A stretch of 21,898 bases of DNA, from contig DAOUCS010000120.1 in assembly GCA_034431815.1 (NCBI GenBank), positions 1-21,898 of the forward strand, read 5' to 3'. A model generated the notes under the pieces. It was not told where the DNA came from. It did not search any database and was given only the letters and a program-made list of their open reading frames with translations. The DNA comes from HRBIN29 sp034431815 (lineage in GTDB: Bacteria > Chloroflexota > Dehalococcoidia > Tepidiformales > Tepidiformaceae). Position 1 is the first letter of the stretch; each line of letters opens with the position of its first letter. Shown in pieces: positions 14,128-20,919 of the stretch. A program made the position numbers and the translations under genes.

Positions 14128-15483
14128 TCAGAAGAGCGGCCCCGTGGGCTCCTCGCCCGCCGACGCTCCCAGCGCTGCGTCTGCCGGGAGCACGCCTGCC
14201 CACCGGAAGAGACGCCTCCGCATCGCTGCGAGTTCGGCCTCGCCGGCTCCGCCGAGCGCCCGCTGCACCATGGCGAAGAGCGTGGTGCCCGTCACTAGGG
14301 TGTAGCGGTAGTTTTCGCAGGCGATGCGGAGCGGTTCGGTGAACTGCTGCTTCCGCTGGTCCGGGGCGTCGCCGCGGAAGCCGTTCACCGCCACGATCCC
14401 CTTCAGCCGCTCGCCCTTCTCCAGGAGCCGCTGCTCCAGGCGCCGCTGGAGCCGGATGTACGGCCACTCGACGACCTCTTGGGCGGCGCTCTCGGTCTCT
14501 ACGAGCGCGACGCTGTCATCGCCGCTCACTTCGAGCGGGTCACCTGCCGGGCTCGTGACCGCGAACCCGAGGAGTTCGAGGGCCCGCCGCACCGCGTCGG
14601 CGAAAAGCCGCGCGTCTCCCCAGACGAGCTGCCGAAGCGACACAAGTTCCCGGTGCCGTTCGCGAACGGCCTCGACTGCGGCGGTGGCCCGGCGCAGCTC
14701 CGCTTCGGCTGCCTCGAGCTCCGCCTCCAGCTGTTCGAGGCCTGGCAGGGCGAGGCTCCGCGCCCAGTATGGAGGCTGCAGCTCCGGCGCATGGCCGGCG
14801 TAGACCCGCACCGCGTCGACGACCGACTGGGCGATCTTCATCCGCTGCGGGCCGCTGCTCTCCTTCAGCACGGGGATGAAGGCCACCTTCCCGGCGAGCA
14901 CGCGGAACTCACAGGCAATGGGCACGTCCGACCCGCCGCGGGCGACCACTCGTCCGTGCTCGCGAAACGCCGGCTGGCGCTCGTCGAACCAAGCACGCCA
15001 CACGAACTCGCTGCGGTACTCCCGCAGGAGCCCGGCGAGCGGGTGGGCCTCGTCGGCGATGCGGATAGTCTGCCCCTCGCCCGGCCGCAAGAGCGGGGGA
15101 CCCCAGGCTGCGCCCGGCGGAGCCGGCAGCCACGAGTACCGGTCCAGCCCCTCGAAGCCGACGATCCCCGTCTGCACCGCGTTCGGGCGGGCGAGGACGA
15201 TTACCGTGCCGCCGTTGGCCAGCAGCCGCTCCGTCTCGTCGAAGCGGCGGCGCACCTGGTCAGCGGCCGAAACGGCGGCGGCGGTCGTGGCGCCGTTCAC
15301 GACCATGCGTCCGTCGTGAGCCATGAATTCCGCGTTCTCCTCCACCAATCGCCGCGCCGCCGCCGTAATGCTCTCCGGGTCGATGAGCACGGCGTCGTAG
15401 TCGCAGTACGACGGGGCGGAGAAGACGCTGTAGTTATCCACCTCGGGGTTCGGCAGGGGACAGCCGATGGAAAGCAGCCTCAC
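14128..15483 (-). CDS. Unrecognised 451-aa protein: N-terminal alpha/beta domain, coiled coil, degenerate nuclease-like C-terminal domain
   Basis: The start is the GTG at 15483, overlapping the galU stop as GTGA; the same frame runs upstream but only shadows galU. Residues 1 to about 235 form an alpha/beta region with strands DAVLIDPESI, MVVNGATT, TVIVLARPNAV and KVAFIPVL, somewhat like class-I amidotransferase or receiver-like folds, without a visible nucleophile motif. Residues about 247-285 are an Ala/Glu/Arg coiled coil. From about 288 on, WGDARLFADAVRRALELLGFAV, ALVETES, KGIVAVNGF, and YRYTLVTGTTLFAMV match the pattern of coiled-coil-linked PD-(D/E)XK-like domains. The acidic positions are irregular (E329-T-E331 instead of ExK), so nuclease activity is doubtful. 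Tight coupling to galU suggests a link to UDP-glucose or envelope polysaccharide work. Coding status is firm; function is unknown. Confidence 0.85.
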   Translation of the reverse strand: MRLLSIGCPLPNPEVDNYSVFSAPSYCDYDAVLIDPESITAAARRLVEENAEFMAHDGRMVVNGATTAAAVSAADQVRRRFDETERLLANGGTVIVLARPNAVQTGIVGFEGLDRYSWLPAPPGAAWGPPLLRPGEGQTIRIADEAHPLAGLLREYRSEFVWRAWFDERQPAFREHGRVVARGGSDVPIACEFRVLAGKVAFIPVLKESSGPQRMKIAQSVVDAVRVYAGHAPELQPPYWARSLALPGLEQLEAELEAAEAELRRATAAVEAVRERHRELVSLRQLVWGDARLFADAVRRALELLGFAVTSPAGDPLEVSGDDSVALVETESAAQEVVEWPYIRLQRRLEQRLLEKGERLKGIVAVNGFRGDAPDQRKQQFTEPLRIACENYRYTLVTGTTLFAMVQRALGGAGEAELAAMRRRLFRWAGVLPADAALGASAGEEPTGPLF

Positions 15484-16364
15484 GGTGCGTGCACCTGTTC
15501 GCCGATGAGCCGTGCCAAGTGCGCCGCCACCAAGGGCCGCGCGTCCGGGCGGCGCAGCGCGACCGCCACTGAGGCCGCGAGCCAGCCCGCCGGCCGGCCG
15601 GTGTCGAACCGCTCTCCCTCGTACCGAAGGGCGTAGACGGGCTCCCCGGCGGCGATTTGGCTGGCGATGGCGTCCGTGATCTGCAGCTCGCCCCCAGCCC
15701 CCGGCTTGATGCGCTCGATGTGCTCCAGGATCGTTTCCGAAAGGACGTACCGTCCGACGATGCCGAGGTTCGATGGCGCGCGGTCGGCCGGCGGCTTCTC
15801 GACCACGCCCCGCAGCCGAACCGGGTTGCCTTCGCCATCCGGCGCCACGATTCCGTACTGGGGGATGTCGGCCGTTGGCACCTCGTGGACAGCGATGACG
15901 GTGCCCCCGGTTCGCTCGTACGCCTCGATGAGCTGCGCGGCGCACGGGCGCTGCGAAAGGATGAGGTCGTCGGGGAACATCAACAGGAACGGCTCGCCGG
16001 CGATGTGCTCCCGGGCGCAGCGGACGGCATGGGCGATTCCCAGCGGGGCGTCCTGCCAGGCGAACACGTATTCGGCGAGGTGCGCCGGCCGCTCGACCAC
16101 GTCGGCGAGAGCGTGCTGTCCTCGCTCGCGCAGCCAGCGCACGACGCGCCCGTTCGGCGCGAAGTGCTCTCGGATCGCCTCCTTCCCTTCGGCGATGACG
16201 AACACCACGCGCTCGATGCCGGAGGCAGCCGCCTCTTCGACGGTAAGCTGGATGAGCGGCGTGTCGAAGACGGGAAGCAGCTCCTTCGGAACGGCTTTCG
16301 TTGCCGGGAGCATCCGGGTACCGAGCCCGGCCGCGAGGATGACTGCTGTCCGCACGGGCCTCAT
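15480..16364 (-). CDS. galU: UTP-glucose-1-phosphate uridylyltransferase
   Basis: 294 residues from the ATG at 16364; an ATG at 16373 would add three. The later one is preferred because a TAGTAT box (16377-16372) overlaps the upstream ATG. It makes UDP-glucose from UTP and glucose-1-phosphate. The nucleotide-binding loop AAGLGTRMLPATKAVPKELLPV is split across residues about 12-33 (the GTR-x-LP-x-TK-x-xPKEL motif). FLLMFPDDLI holds the metal-binding aspartates, and VEKP, the sugar-site E-K, GRYVL and GGELQITDAI follow in family order; K in RYEGERFDTG is replaced by R. It is divergent from infC and coupled through a 4-nt overlap to the unknown 451-aa gene. Glucose-1-phosphate could come from the GlgP in this window. 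Confidence 0.94.
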   Translation of the reverse strand: MRPVRTAVILAAGLGTRMLPATKAVPKELLPVFDTPLIQLTVEEAAASGIERVVFVIAEGKEAIREHFAPNGRVVRWLRERGQHALADVVERPAHLAEYVFAWQDAPLGIAHAVRCAREHIAGEPFLLMFPDDLILSQRPCAAQLIEAYERTGGTVIAVHEVPTADIPQYGIVAPDGEGNPVRLRGVVEKPPADRAPSNLGIVGRYVLSETILEHIERIKPGAGGELQITDAIASQIAAGEPVYALRYEGERFDTGRPAGWLAASVAVALRRPDARPLVAAHLARLIGEQVHAP

Positions 16365-16371
16365 GTCCGCC

Positions 16372-16377
16372 ATACTA
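16372..16377 (-). promoter_or_regulatory. Putative -10 box (TAGTAT) of galU
   Basis: TAGTAT ends 7 nt before the ATG at 16364, so the mRNA would begin at or next to the start codon. There is no SD. The upstream ATG at 16373 would lie inside the -10 and could not be translated from this promoter. Confidence 0.45.
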
Positions 16378-16422
16378 CGAACCTGGGCCGTTCCCGCATA
16401 TACACGCGGGCCGACCGCCTGG

Positions 16423-16428
16423 TATCAT
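16423..16428 (+). promoter_or_regulatory. Putative extended -10 (TGG-TATCAT) of the infC operon
   Basis: TATCAT is preceded by TGG, an extended -10, and by TATACA 18 nt upstream as a weak -35. Transcription would start near 16435, giving a leader of about 40 nt that carries AGAAGGA ahead of the TTG start. I see no long structured leader or attenuator of the kind known in Bacillus infC. Confidence 0.5.
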
Positions 16429-16474
16429 CGACTCTCGCGTGAAGCGGAACGCAGCAGAAGGATAGACGGCAGGA

Positions 16475-17125
16475 TTGAGGAAGCGACGAACCAAGGCGCC
16501 GCCGAAACCCCCCGCTCCCGAGCCACGTGTCAACGAGCGTATCCGTGCCCCCGAAGTTCGCCTCATCGATGAGGACGGGCGTCAGATCGGCATCGTGAAG
16601 ACGTCGGAGGCGCTCGCCATGGCGCGTGAGCGTCAGGTCGACCTCGTGGAGGTCGCCGCGAACGCTAACCCACCCGTCGCCCGACTTATGGATTTCGGGC
16701 GGTACAAATACGAGCAGTCGAAGCGTGAGCGGGAGGCGCGCAAGCACCAGCAGCACGTCGAGCTGCGCGAAGTGCGCATGAAGCCGAAGATCGACGACCA
16801 CGACATCGACTTCAAGATCCGTACCGCTGAAAAGCTTCTTCTCGGCGGCGACAAGGTGAAGGTGACGGTCATGTTCCGGGGCCGGGAGATCACCCACCCC
16901 CAGATCGGCAAGAACCTGCTCGACCGTGTCGTCGCGAGATTGGAAACTATCGCTAGCGTCGAGAAGCCGGCGGCGCTCGAGGGGCGGCACATGTCGGTCA
17001 TCCTCGCTCCCGACAAGAAGAAGCTCGCCGCCCGCGCCCGGGAAGCCGAAGGAGCAGCCATGGCGGCCGAAGGGCCGTCCGCGGGAACCGGCGAACCGCC
17101 CGTCGCCGCCGCACACGAGGAGTGA
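16475..17125 (+). CDS. infC: Translation initiation factor IF-3
   Basis: 216 residues. IF3 binds the 30S subunit, prevents early 50S joining and checks start-codon and initiator-tRNA pairing. The N-terminal domain starts at NERIRAPEVRLIDEDG, followed by VDLVEVAANANPPVARLMDFGRYKYE, the linker helix KREREARKHQQ, and the C-terminal domain with VRMKPKIDDHDIDFK and VKVTVMFRGRE. An Ala/Glu/Gly-rich tail of about 30 residues goes beyond the usual end. The first ~15 residues are Lys/Arg/Pro-rich. The start must be the TTG at 16475: a TAG lies four codons upstream, and no ATG or GTG occurs in frame before the conserved domain. Non-ATG starts are usual for infC and are tied to autoregulation in E. coli. 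It is the first gene of the infC-rpmI-rplT operon. Confidence 0.95.
   Translation: MRKRRTKAPPKPPAPEPRVNERIRAPEVRLIDEDGRQIGIVKTSEALAMARERQVDLVEVAANANPPVARLMDFGRYKYEQSKREREARKHQQHVELREVRMKPKIDDHDIDFKIRTAEKLLLGGDKVKVTVMFRGREITHPQIGKNLLDRVVARLETIASVEKPAALEGRHMSVILAPDKKKLAARAREAEGAAMAAEGPSAGTGEPPVAAAHEE
17117..17122 (+). promoter_or_regulatory. Shine-Dalgarno site of rpmI inside the end of infC
   Basis: GAGGAG encodes the last Glu codons of infC and lies 7 nt before the GTG of rpmI, which fixes that GTG as the start. Confidence 0.7.
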
Positions 17126-17129
17126 GACC

Positions 17130-17324
17130 GTGCCGAAGCTGAAGACTCACAAGGGGGCCGCCTCCCGATTCCGCCTCACCGGAACCGGCAAGCTTGTGCG
17201 CATGTACGGGAACCGGAACCACATGCGCCGCAAGAAGCGCCCCGCTGTCCTCCGCAAGTACAGCCGCACCTTCCCTGTGGCGCCAGGCCAGGCGAAGAAA
17301 ATTCGCCGGGTCCTTGGCGTCTAA
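17130..17324 (+). CDS. rpmI: Large-subunit ribosomal protein bL35
   Basis: 64 residues beginning (M)PKLKTHKGAASRFRLTGTGK, the standard L35 N-terminus, and continuing NRNHMRRKKRP and LRKYSRTF. It is strongly basic, as expected for an rRNA-binding protein of the 50S subunit. The GTG start is preceded by GAGGAG at 7 nt, within infC. Four bases separate it from the infC stop and 18 from the next gene, so the operon order infC-rpmI-rplT is the classic one. The ORF could be extended upstream in frame, but those residues overlap infC and do not belong to the family. Confidence 0.96.
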   Translation: MPKLKTHKGAASRFRLTGTGKLVRMYGNRNHMRRKKRPAVLRKYSRTFPVAPGQAKKIRRVLGV

Positions 17325-17329
17325 CCTGC

Positions 17330-17335
17330 GAGGAG
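17330..17335 (+). promoter_or_regulatory. Shine-Dalgarno site of rplT
   Basis: GAGGAG lies 7 nt before the ATG at 17343, the same motif and spacing as for rpmI. Confidence 0.7.
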
Positions 17336-17342
17336 CCCGCCC

Positions 17343-17702
17343 ATGAGCCGCGTCAAACGAGGCGTCACTGCCCACCGCCACAAGAAAATCCTCGCTCTCA
17401 CGAAGGGGCATCGAGGCCAGCGCCATCGCATCTTCCGGCGCGCCAACGAGAGCATGCTCCATGCCCTCCGGTACAGCTACGTAAACCGGAAGGATCGGAA
17501 GGGAGACTTCCGCTCGCTCTGGATAATCCGCATCAATGCAGCGGCGCGACAGCGGGGGCTGAGCTACAGCCGCCTGATGTACGGCCTTCGCAAGGCGGGC
17601 ATCGAGCTCGACCGCAAGAGTCTGGCTGACCTCGCGGTTGCCCGACCTCAGGCGTTCGATGCCGTTGTCGAGCGGGCGAAAGCTGAGCTGGCCGCGAGCT
17701 GA
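17343..17702 (+). CDS. rplT: Large-subunit ribosomal protein bL20
   Basis: 119 residues, the standard length. The N-terminal half (RVKRGVTAHRHKKILALTKG, HRIFRRANESMLHALRYSYV) is the long basic helix that threads into 23S rRNA and nucleates 50S assembly. The C-terminal half (RINAAARQRGLSYSRLMYGL, IELDRKSLADLA) is the globular domain, which in other bacteria also represses the infC-rpmI-rplT mRNA by binding an rRNA-like structure. Such a mimic is not evident here; the leader of infC is short. It is the last gene of the operon and converges on the ABC permease gene. Confidence 0.97.
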   Translation: MSRVKRGVTAHRHKKILALTKGHRGQRHRIFRRANESMLHALRYSYVNRKDRKGDFRSLWIIRINAAARQRGLSYSRLMYGLRKAGIELDRKSLADLAVARPQAFDAVVERAKAELAAS

Positions 17703-17731
17703 CATCCGCTCTCGTGGGTGCGTGCGCAGCT

Positions 17732-17747
17732 GGCGCTCGCGAGTGCC
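17732..17747 (+). terminator. Weak hairpin after rplT
   Basis: GGCGCTC and GAGTGCC, separated by GC, can form a 7-bp stem (one G-T pair; the inner pair would open to give a 4-nt loop) about 30 nt after the rplT stop. It is followed by GGTGCGTCTTCGTTG, which has only scattered T. It could end transcription of the operon, but this is weak evidence. Confidence 0.3.
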
Positions 17748-17774
17748 GGTGCGTCTTCGTTGCCGCGCCGAAGA

Positions 17775-18554
17775 TCAGCGCCCCGACCAGGTGGGGCGCG
17801 GCATCCGAGCCAATCCCGCGGCGTATGCCGCGGCGGCCAACCCTCCGATGACCGGGAGGTCTATCCACAACCCGAGGAAGTCGCTCGAATCATTCGCGTA
17901 GACGGCAACGTGCAGCGCGTCGACCGCGTAGGTGAGAGGGTTCGCGAGCGCGAGCCCTTCGAGCCATATCGGCAGGTCGCGAATGGGGAAGAAGGCCCCT
18001 GAGAAGAAGAGCAGGGGGAACAGCGCGAGGTTCATCACCAGGTGGAACCCCTGCATCGTTTGGACGCGGGTGGCTAGGGCTTGCGCCAACCCGCCGAGCA
18101 GCAAGTTGAGCGCCACGACGACCACGAGCGCAAGCAGCGCGCCGCGAAGGTAGCCGTACTGCCAGCCCAAGTCGGTGAACGGCGCGGCCAGGGCGAGCAC
18201 GGCCATCGCTTGGAGGGACCCGATTGCCACGCCTGCCAGCGACTTCCCTAAGACGATGGCCCGCGGGTGGTGCGGAGTCACGAGGAGCGCACGCAGCATT
18301 CCTGTGTCCCGGTCGCGGTAGTAGGAAGCGCTGCTGAAGGTCGACGAAAACACCGAGGTCATCACGACAACGCCCGCCACAAGGTAGGCAGTGAAGTCGC
18401 CTGCCGGCAGGTTCGCCGGTTCGAGCCCGTGGGAAACGCCTGTCCCCAGGAAGAGGAGAATGAGCAGCGGCGTCAGCATCGAGGAGTAGAGCTGGGAGCG
18501 CGAGCGAACCACGCCTCGAAGATCCCGCAGGGCGAGCGCCAACACAACGGCCAT
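17775..18554 (-). CDS. ABC-2 type exporter permease
   Basis: 259 residues with six hydrophobic segments, an inner-membrane protein. The features RDLRGVVRSRSQLYSSMLTPLLILLFLG, then SYYRDRDTGMLRALLVTPHHPRAIVLGKSLAG (the cytosolic coupling region typical of ABC-2 permeases), and SGAFFPIRDLPIWLEGLALANPLTYAVDALH match the daunorubicin/polysaccharide exporter class (DrrB-like). It overlaps the upstream ATPase gene by one base (TGATG), so the two are translated together and form one transporter. Possible substrates are drugs, lipids or antimicrobial compounds; the sequence does not tell. It is the last gene of the operon starting at 21868 and converges on rplT. Confidence 0.92.
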   Translation of the reverse strand: MAVVLALALRDLRGVVRSRSQLYSSMLTPLLILLFLGTGVSHGLEPANLPAGDFTAYLVAGVVVMTSVFSSTFSSASYYRDRDTGMLRALLVTPHHPRAIVLGKSLAGVAIGSLQAMAVLALAAPFTDLGWQYGYLRGALLALVVVVALNLLLGGLAQALATRVQTMQGFHLVMNLALFPLLFFSGAFFPIRDLPIWLEGLALANPLTYAVDALHVAVYANDSSDFLGLWIDLPVIGGLAAAAYAAGLARMPRPTWSGR

Positions 18555-19501
18555 CAGCCGACCTCCGTCCGCTCGCCGACGCGGCTACCCACGTGGGCGA
18601 AGTAGGCATCGGCGAGCGTTGTCGGGTGGATTTGAACGCTGGTGATGCGGCGGCCGGCCACGGCGAACAGCTTCGGCACGAGGATGCTCGCGTCGTCGGT
18701 CGAGACGCGCACGGTGTCTCCGTCGCGCACAACCTGGCCCGTCTCCGGCAGCGCGCGGAGCGCCGCGAGCTCCTCGTCACTGGGCGTGTTCCAGCCCACC
18801 ACGACCGTTTCCGCGCGCAGGCCCCGCTTCAGCTCTGCCGGCGTCCCGCAGGCGACCACGCGGCCGTCGCGGACGAAGGCGGCGAGCTCGCATACGGCGT
18901 CGGCCTCGGCCAAGTCGTTCGTCGCGAAGAGCACGGTGGTGCCGCGCGCACGGGCTTCCCGCACGAGGGCCCAGAACGCCTGCCGCTCGGCCGCGTCGAT
19001 GCCGGTCGTGGGCTCGTCCAAGACCAGCAGTTCCGGCTCGTGAAGGAGCGCCCGTGCCGCCTCGAGCCGGCGCCGCATGCCGCCCGAGAGGGTGTCGATG
19101 CGGTCGTCGGCTCGCTCGGCGAGACCCACCGCCGCAAGCAGACGCTCGGCCCGGTCTCGGGCCTCCTCCCTCTGGAGGCCGTAGAGCCGGGCGAACAGGC
19201 CGAGCACCTCCCGCGGCGTCATCAGCGGATCGAGCGAGCTCTCCTGGAACACCACGCCTACCCGCCGCCTCAGGCCCAGCCGCGGAGGCTCGCCCAGCAC
19301 CCGCAAACTTCCCTCCGGCGGCGGGCGCATTTCGGCGACGAGGGAGAGGAACGTGCTCTTCCCGCTTCCGTTGGGTCCCAGAAGGCCGAAGACGCTCCCC
19401 CTCGGTACTGCGAGGGTGAATCCATCCAGCGCCCGGCGCCCGCCGTACGCGAAGACGATACCCCGCGCTTCGACGGCCGGCGCTTCGGCGTTGGCTTCCA
19501 T
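18554..19501 (-). CDS. ABC exporter ATP-binding protein with Asn in place of the switch histidine
   Basis: 315 residues. Walker A GPNGSGKST (42-50), Q-loop Gln86 (VVFQESSLDP), signature LSGGMRRR (138-145), Walker B LLVLDEP (158-164) with the catalytic Glu163, and D-loop GIDAAER. The H-loop, normally ATH, reads FATNDLAEAD, so N195 replaces the switch His; ATP hydrolysis may be slower or differently regulated. A C-terminal extension (about 225-315) ends TSVQIHPTTLADAYFAHVG, a region common in DrrA-type exporters. It powers the ABC-2 permease encoded directly downstream. The ATG at 19501 is followed at once by the domain; the SD is weak (GGCAGG next to the ATG). It lies 51 nt behind the second yggT gene. 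Confidence 0.94.
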   Translation of the reverse strand: MEANAEAPAVEARGIVFAYGGRRALDGFTLAVPRGSVFGLLGPNGSGKSTFLSLVAEMRPPPEGSLRVLGEPPRLGLRRRVGVVFQESSLDPLMTPREVLGLFARLYGLQREEARDRAERLLAAVGLAERADDRIDTLSGGMRRRLEAARALLHEPELLVLDEPTTGIDAAERQAFWALVREARARGTTVLFATNDLAEADAVCELAAFVRDGRVVACGTPAELKRGLRAETVVVGWNTPSDEELAALRALPETGQVVRDGDTVRVSTDDASILVPKLFAVAGRRITSVQIHPTTLADAYFAHVGSRVGERTEVG

Positions 19502-19552
19502 CCTGCCGTTGAGTCTCGCACCGGGGACGACTTGGGGCCAGGCTGGCGACCG

Positions 19553-19819
19553 TCACGCTGCCGTGAGGTTCACCACCAGCGACTGCATCATCCAGAGAAG
19601 GAGGATTGCTGCCAGCGGGCTGAGGTCGACGAACCCCATCGGCGGCAGCACGCGCCGAATTGGTTCGATGATCGGTTCGGTCACGCGGAAGAGCAGCTGG
19701 TAGAGCGAGCTCGAAGGGTCGATTGGCAGCCAGCTCATGAGCGCCCGCGCGATGATCGCCCAGGTGAGGATCTGCAGGAACGTCACGGTGAACTGGGCGA
19801 CGTACGGGTCCATCGGCAC
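19553..19819 (-). CDS. YggT-family membrane protein, single repeat (second copy)
   Basis: 88 residues from the GTG at 19819 (SD GCGAGG, 5 nt away); the ATG at 19813 is the alternative. The layout is a hydrophobic helix, the loop ARALMSWLPIDPSSSLYQLLFRVTEPIIEPIRRVLPPMGFVDLSP (read as SWxPxDP, then RVTEPxxEPxRRxLP), and a second helix. This is one YGGT repeat, whereas E. coli YggT has two in one 188-residue chain. The role is not settled; YggT proteins accompany yggS/proC and have been tied to osmotic tolerance, cell division and photosystem assembly in different bacteria. It is preceded by the other yggT copy (47 nt gap with a possible internal promoter) and followed by the ABC ATPase. Confidence 0.9.
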   Translation of the reverse strand: MPMDPYVAQFTVTFLQILTWAIIARALMSWLPIDPSSSLYQLLFRVTEPIIEPIRRVLPPMGFVDLSPLAAILLLWMMQSLVVNLTAA

Positions 19820-19842
19820 ACCGGCCTCGCGCTGCTCACTTT

Positions 19843-19848
19843 ATCGTA
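19843..19848 (-). promoter_or_regulatory. Putative internal promoter (TGG-TACGAT) before the second yggT
   Basis: An extended -10 (TGG then TACGAT) lies in the 48-nt gap between the two yggT genes. Transcription would start near 19836, about 17 nt before the GTG at 19819, leaving room for the GCGAGG site. It would let the second yggT and the ABC exporter be expressed separately from yggS-proC. No clear -35 is visible. Confidence 0.4.
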
Positions 19849-19867
19849 CCAGAGGCAGGCCAGGTGC

Positions 19868-20128
19868 TCACCCGGAGGCGAGGCGCTCGACCACGTTCAC
19901 CATCAGGAACAGGAGGAGCAGCACCACCATCGGGCTCAGGTCGATCGCTCCCAGACGGGGAAGCAGGCGCCGGACCGGCTCGAGCAGCGGCTCGGTGACC
20001 CGAATGAGAAACTGGTAGTACGGCGCCCGCGGGTCAAGCGGAAACCAACTCAGAATCGCCCGCAGGAAGATCGCCACGATGAGCGCGTACAGGAAGAGCC
20101 GGAAGAGCGCGGCGATTGCCGGATCCAT
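19868..20128 (-). CDS. YggT-family membrane protein, single repeat (first copy)
   Basis: 86 residues starting MDPAIAALFRLFLYALIVAIFLRAILSWFPLDP and continuing RVTEPLLEPVRRLLPRLGAIDLSP (given here as family motifs) with a final hydrophobic helix, MVVLLLLFLMVNVV. It contains exactly one YGGT repeat: two membrane helices separated by a conserved amphipathic loop. The start overlaps the proC stop by one base (TGATG), a coupling that fixes the ATG at 20128. It is clearly related to the next gene in sequence order and loop motifs but diverged in the helices, so the two are old paralogues rather than a recent duplication. They may form a heterodimer that replaces the two-repeat protein of other bacteria. 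Confidence 0.92.
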   Translation of the reverse strand: MDPAIAALFRLFLYALIVAIFLRAILSWFPLDPRAPYYQFLIRVTEPLLEPVRRLLPRLGAIDLSPMVVLLLLFLMVNVVERLASG

Positions 20129-20919
20129 CAGCCTTCGCCCAGCTCCAGCGCCCGCTGGTAAGCCGCGCGGACGGCGTCAATAACGGCGGCCCGGAAGGCG
20201 GCCCGCTCCATCGCCAGCAGGCCGGCGGCGGTCGTCCCTGCTGGCGAGGTGACCATGGCGCGGAGGTCGGCGGCGCTCTTCCCTGCCTGCTGCGCGTAGA
20301 CGGCGGAACCGAGGATCGTCTGCCACACGAGCTCCTCCGCCTGGTTCCGCGGCAGGCCGATCCCCACCGCGCCTTCGATGAGGGCCTCTGCGAAAAGGAA
20401 CACGTACGCGGGGCCGCTGCCGCTGACCGCCGTGGCCATGTCGATCTTCCGCTCGTCGCTCACGTACAGCTCTCTGCCCAGGGCGCCGAGCAGCCGGCTC
20501 ACGAAGCTCCGCTGTTCGGGCGTCACGTCGTCCGTGCAGGTCCAGACGCTCATGCCGGCGCCAGCCGCAGCGGGGGTGTTCGGCATCACCCGCACGATGC
20601 GCCGGTGCTCGAAGTGGGTGGCGAGCCGACGCATCGGCACCCCGGCAGCGACGGAGATGAGCAGCGCCTCGTCCCGCAGCGCTCCGCGAACTCCGCCGAT
20701 GTCCTGCGGCTTGACGGCAATGATCACCGCGTCGGCTTGGCGGATCGGCCCCTCGCACGCCTCGGTGGTTTCGACGCCGTACTCGCCGCGGAGCTGCAGC
20801 CGCCGATGTTCCACCACTTCGCAGACGGTGACCTCCTGCGGTTCCACGACTCGCTGCCGGAGCGCCGCCGCGAGGAGCGCCTCGCCCATGATGCCGCCCC
20901 CGACGATAACCAGCCTCAT
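20128..20919 (-). CDS. proC: Pyrroline-5-carboxylate reductase
   Basis: 263 residues, normal length. It reduces 1-pyrroline-5-carboxylate to proline with NAD(P)H; a cytosolic oligomer. N-terminal Rossmann motif VIVGGGIMGEALL, then IIAVKPQD, RVMPNTPAAAGAGMSV and the central GSGPAYVFLFAEALIEGAV. The C-terminal family signature is TSPAGTTAAGLLAMERAAF, which contains the proline-binding S-P-x-G-T-T. All key motifs are intact. The ATG at 20919 overlaps the yggS stop by four bases (ATGA), so it is translationally coupled. The yggS-proC-yggT order is widespread in bacteria. Confidence 0.96.
   Translation of the reverse strand: MRLVIVGGGIMGEALLAAALRQRVVEPQEVTVCEVVEHRRLQLRGEYGVETTEACEGPIRQADAVIIAVKPQDIGGVRGALRDEALLISVAAGVPMRRLATHFEHRRIVRVMPNTPAAAGAGMSVWTCTDDVTPEQRSFVSRLLGALGRELYVSDERKIDMATAVSGSGPAYVFLFAEALIEGAVGIGLPRNQAEELVWQTILGSAVYAQQAGKSAADLRAMVTSPAGTTAAGLLAMERAAFRAAVIDAVRAAYQRALELGEG

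Noticed and set aside
14479..15636. 385-codon plus-strand open frame opposite the 451-aa unknown gene
   Set aside because: The minus frame is coupled to galU by a stop/start overlap and gives a coherent alpha/beta plus coiled-coil protein; the plus frame gives an Arg/Pro/His-rich sequence and runs into galU.
15484..15945. Upstream extension of the 451-aa protein to 605 residues
   Set aside because: The extra 154 codons overlap galU in another frame and have low-complexity Arg/Gly composition; the GTG overlapping the galU stop is the natural start.
16430..16474. Possible L20-binding attenuator or rRNA mimic in the infC leader
   Set aside because: The leader is only about 40 nt and shows no extended pairing or pseudoknot-like segments.
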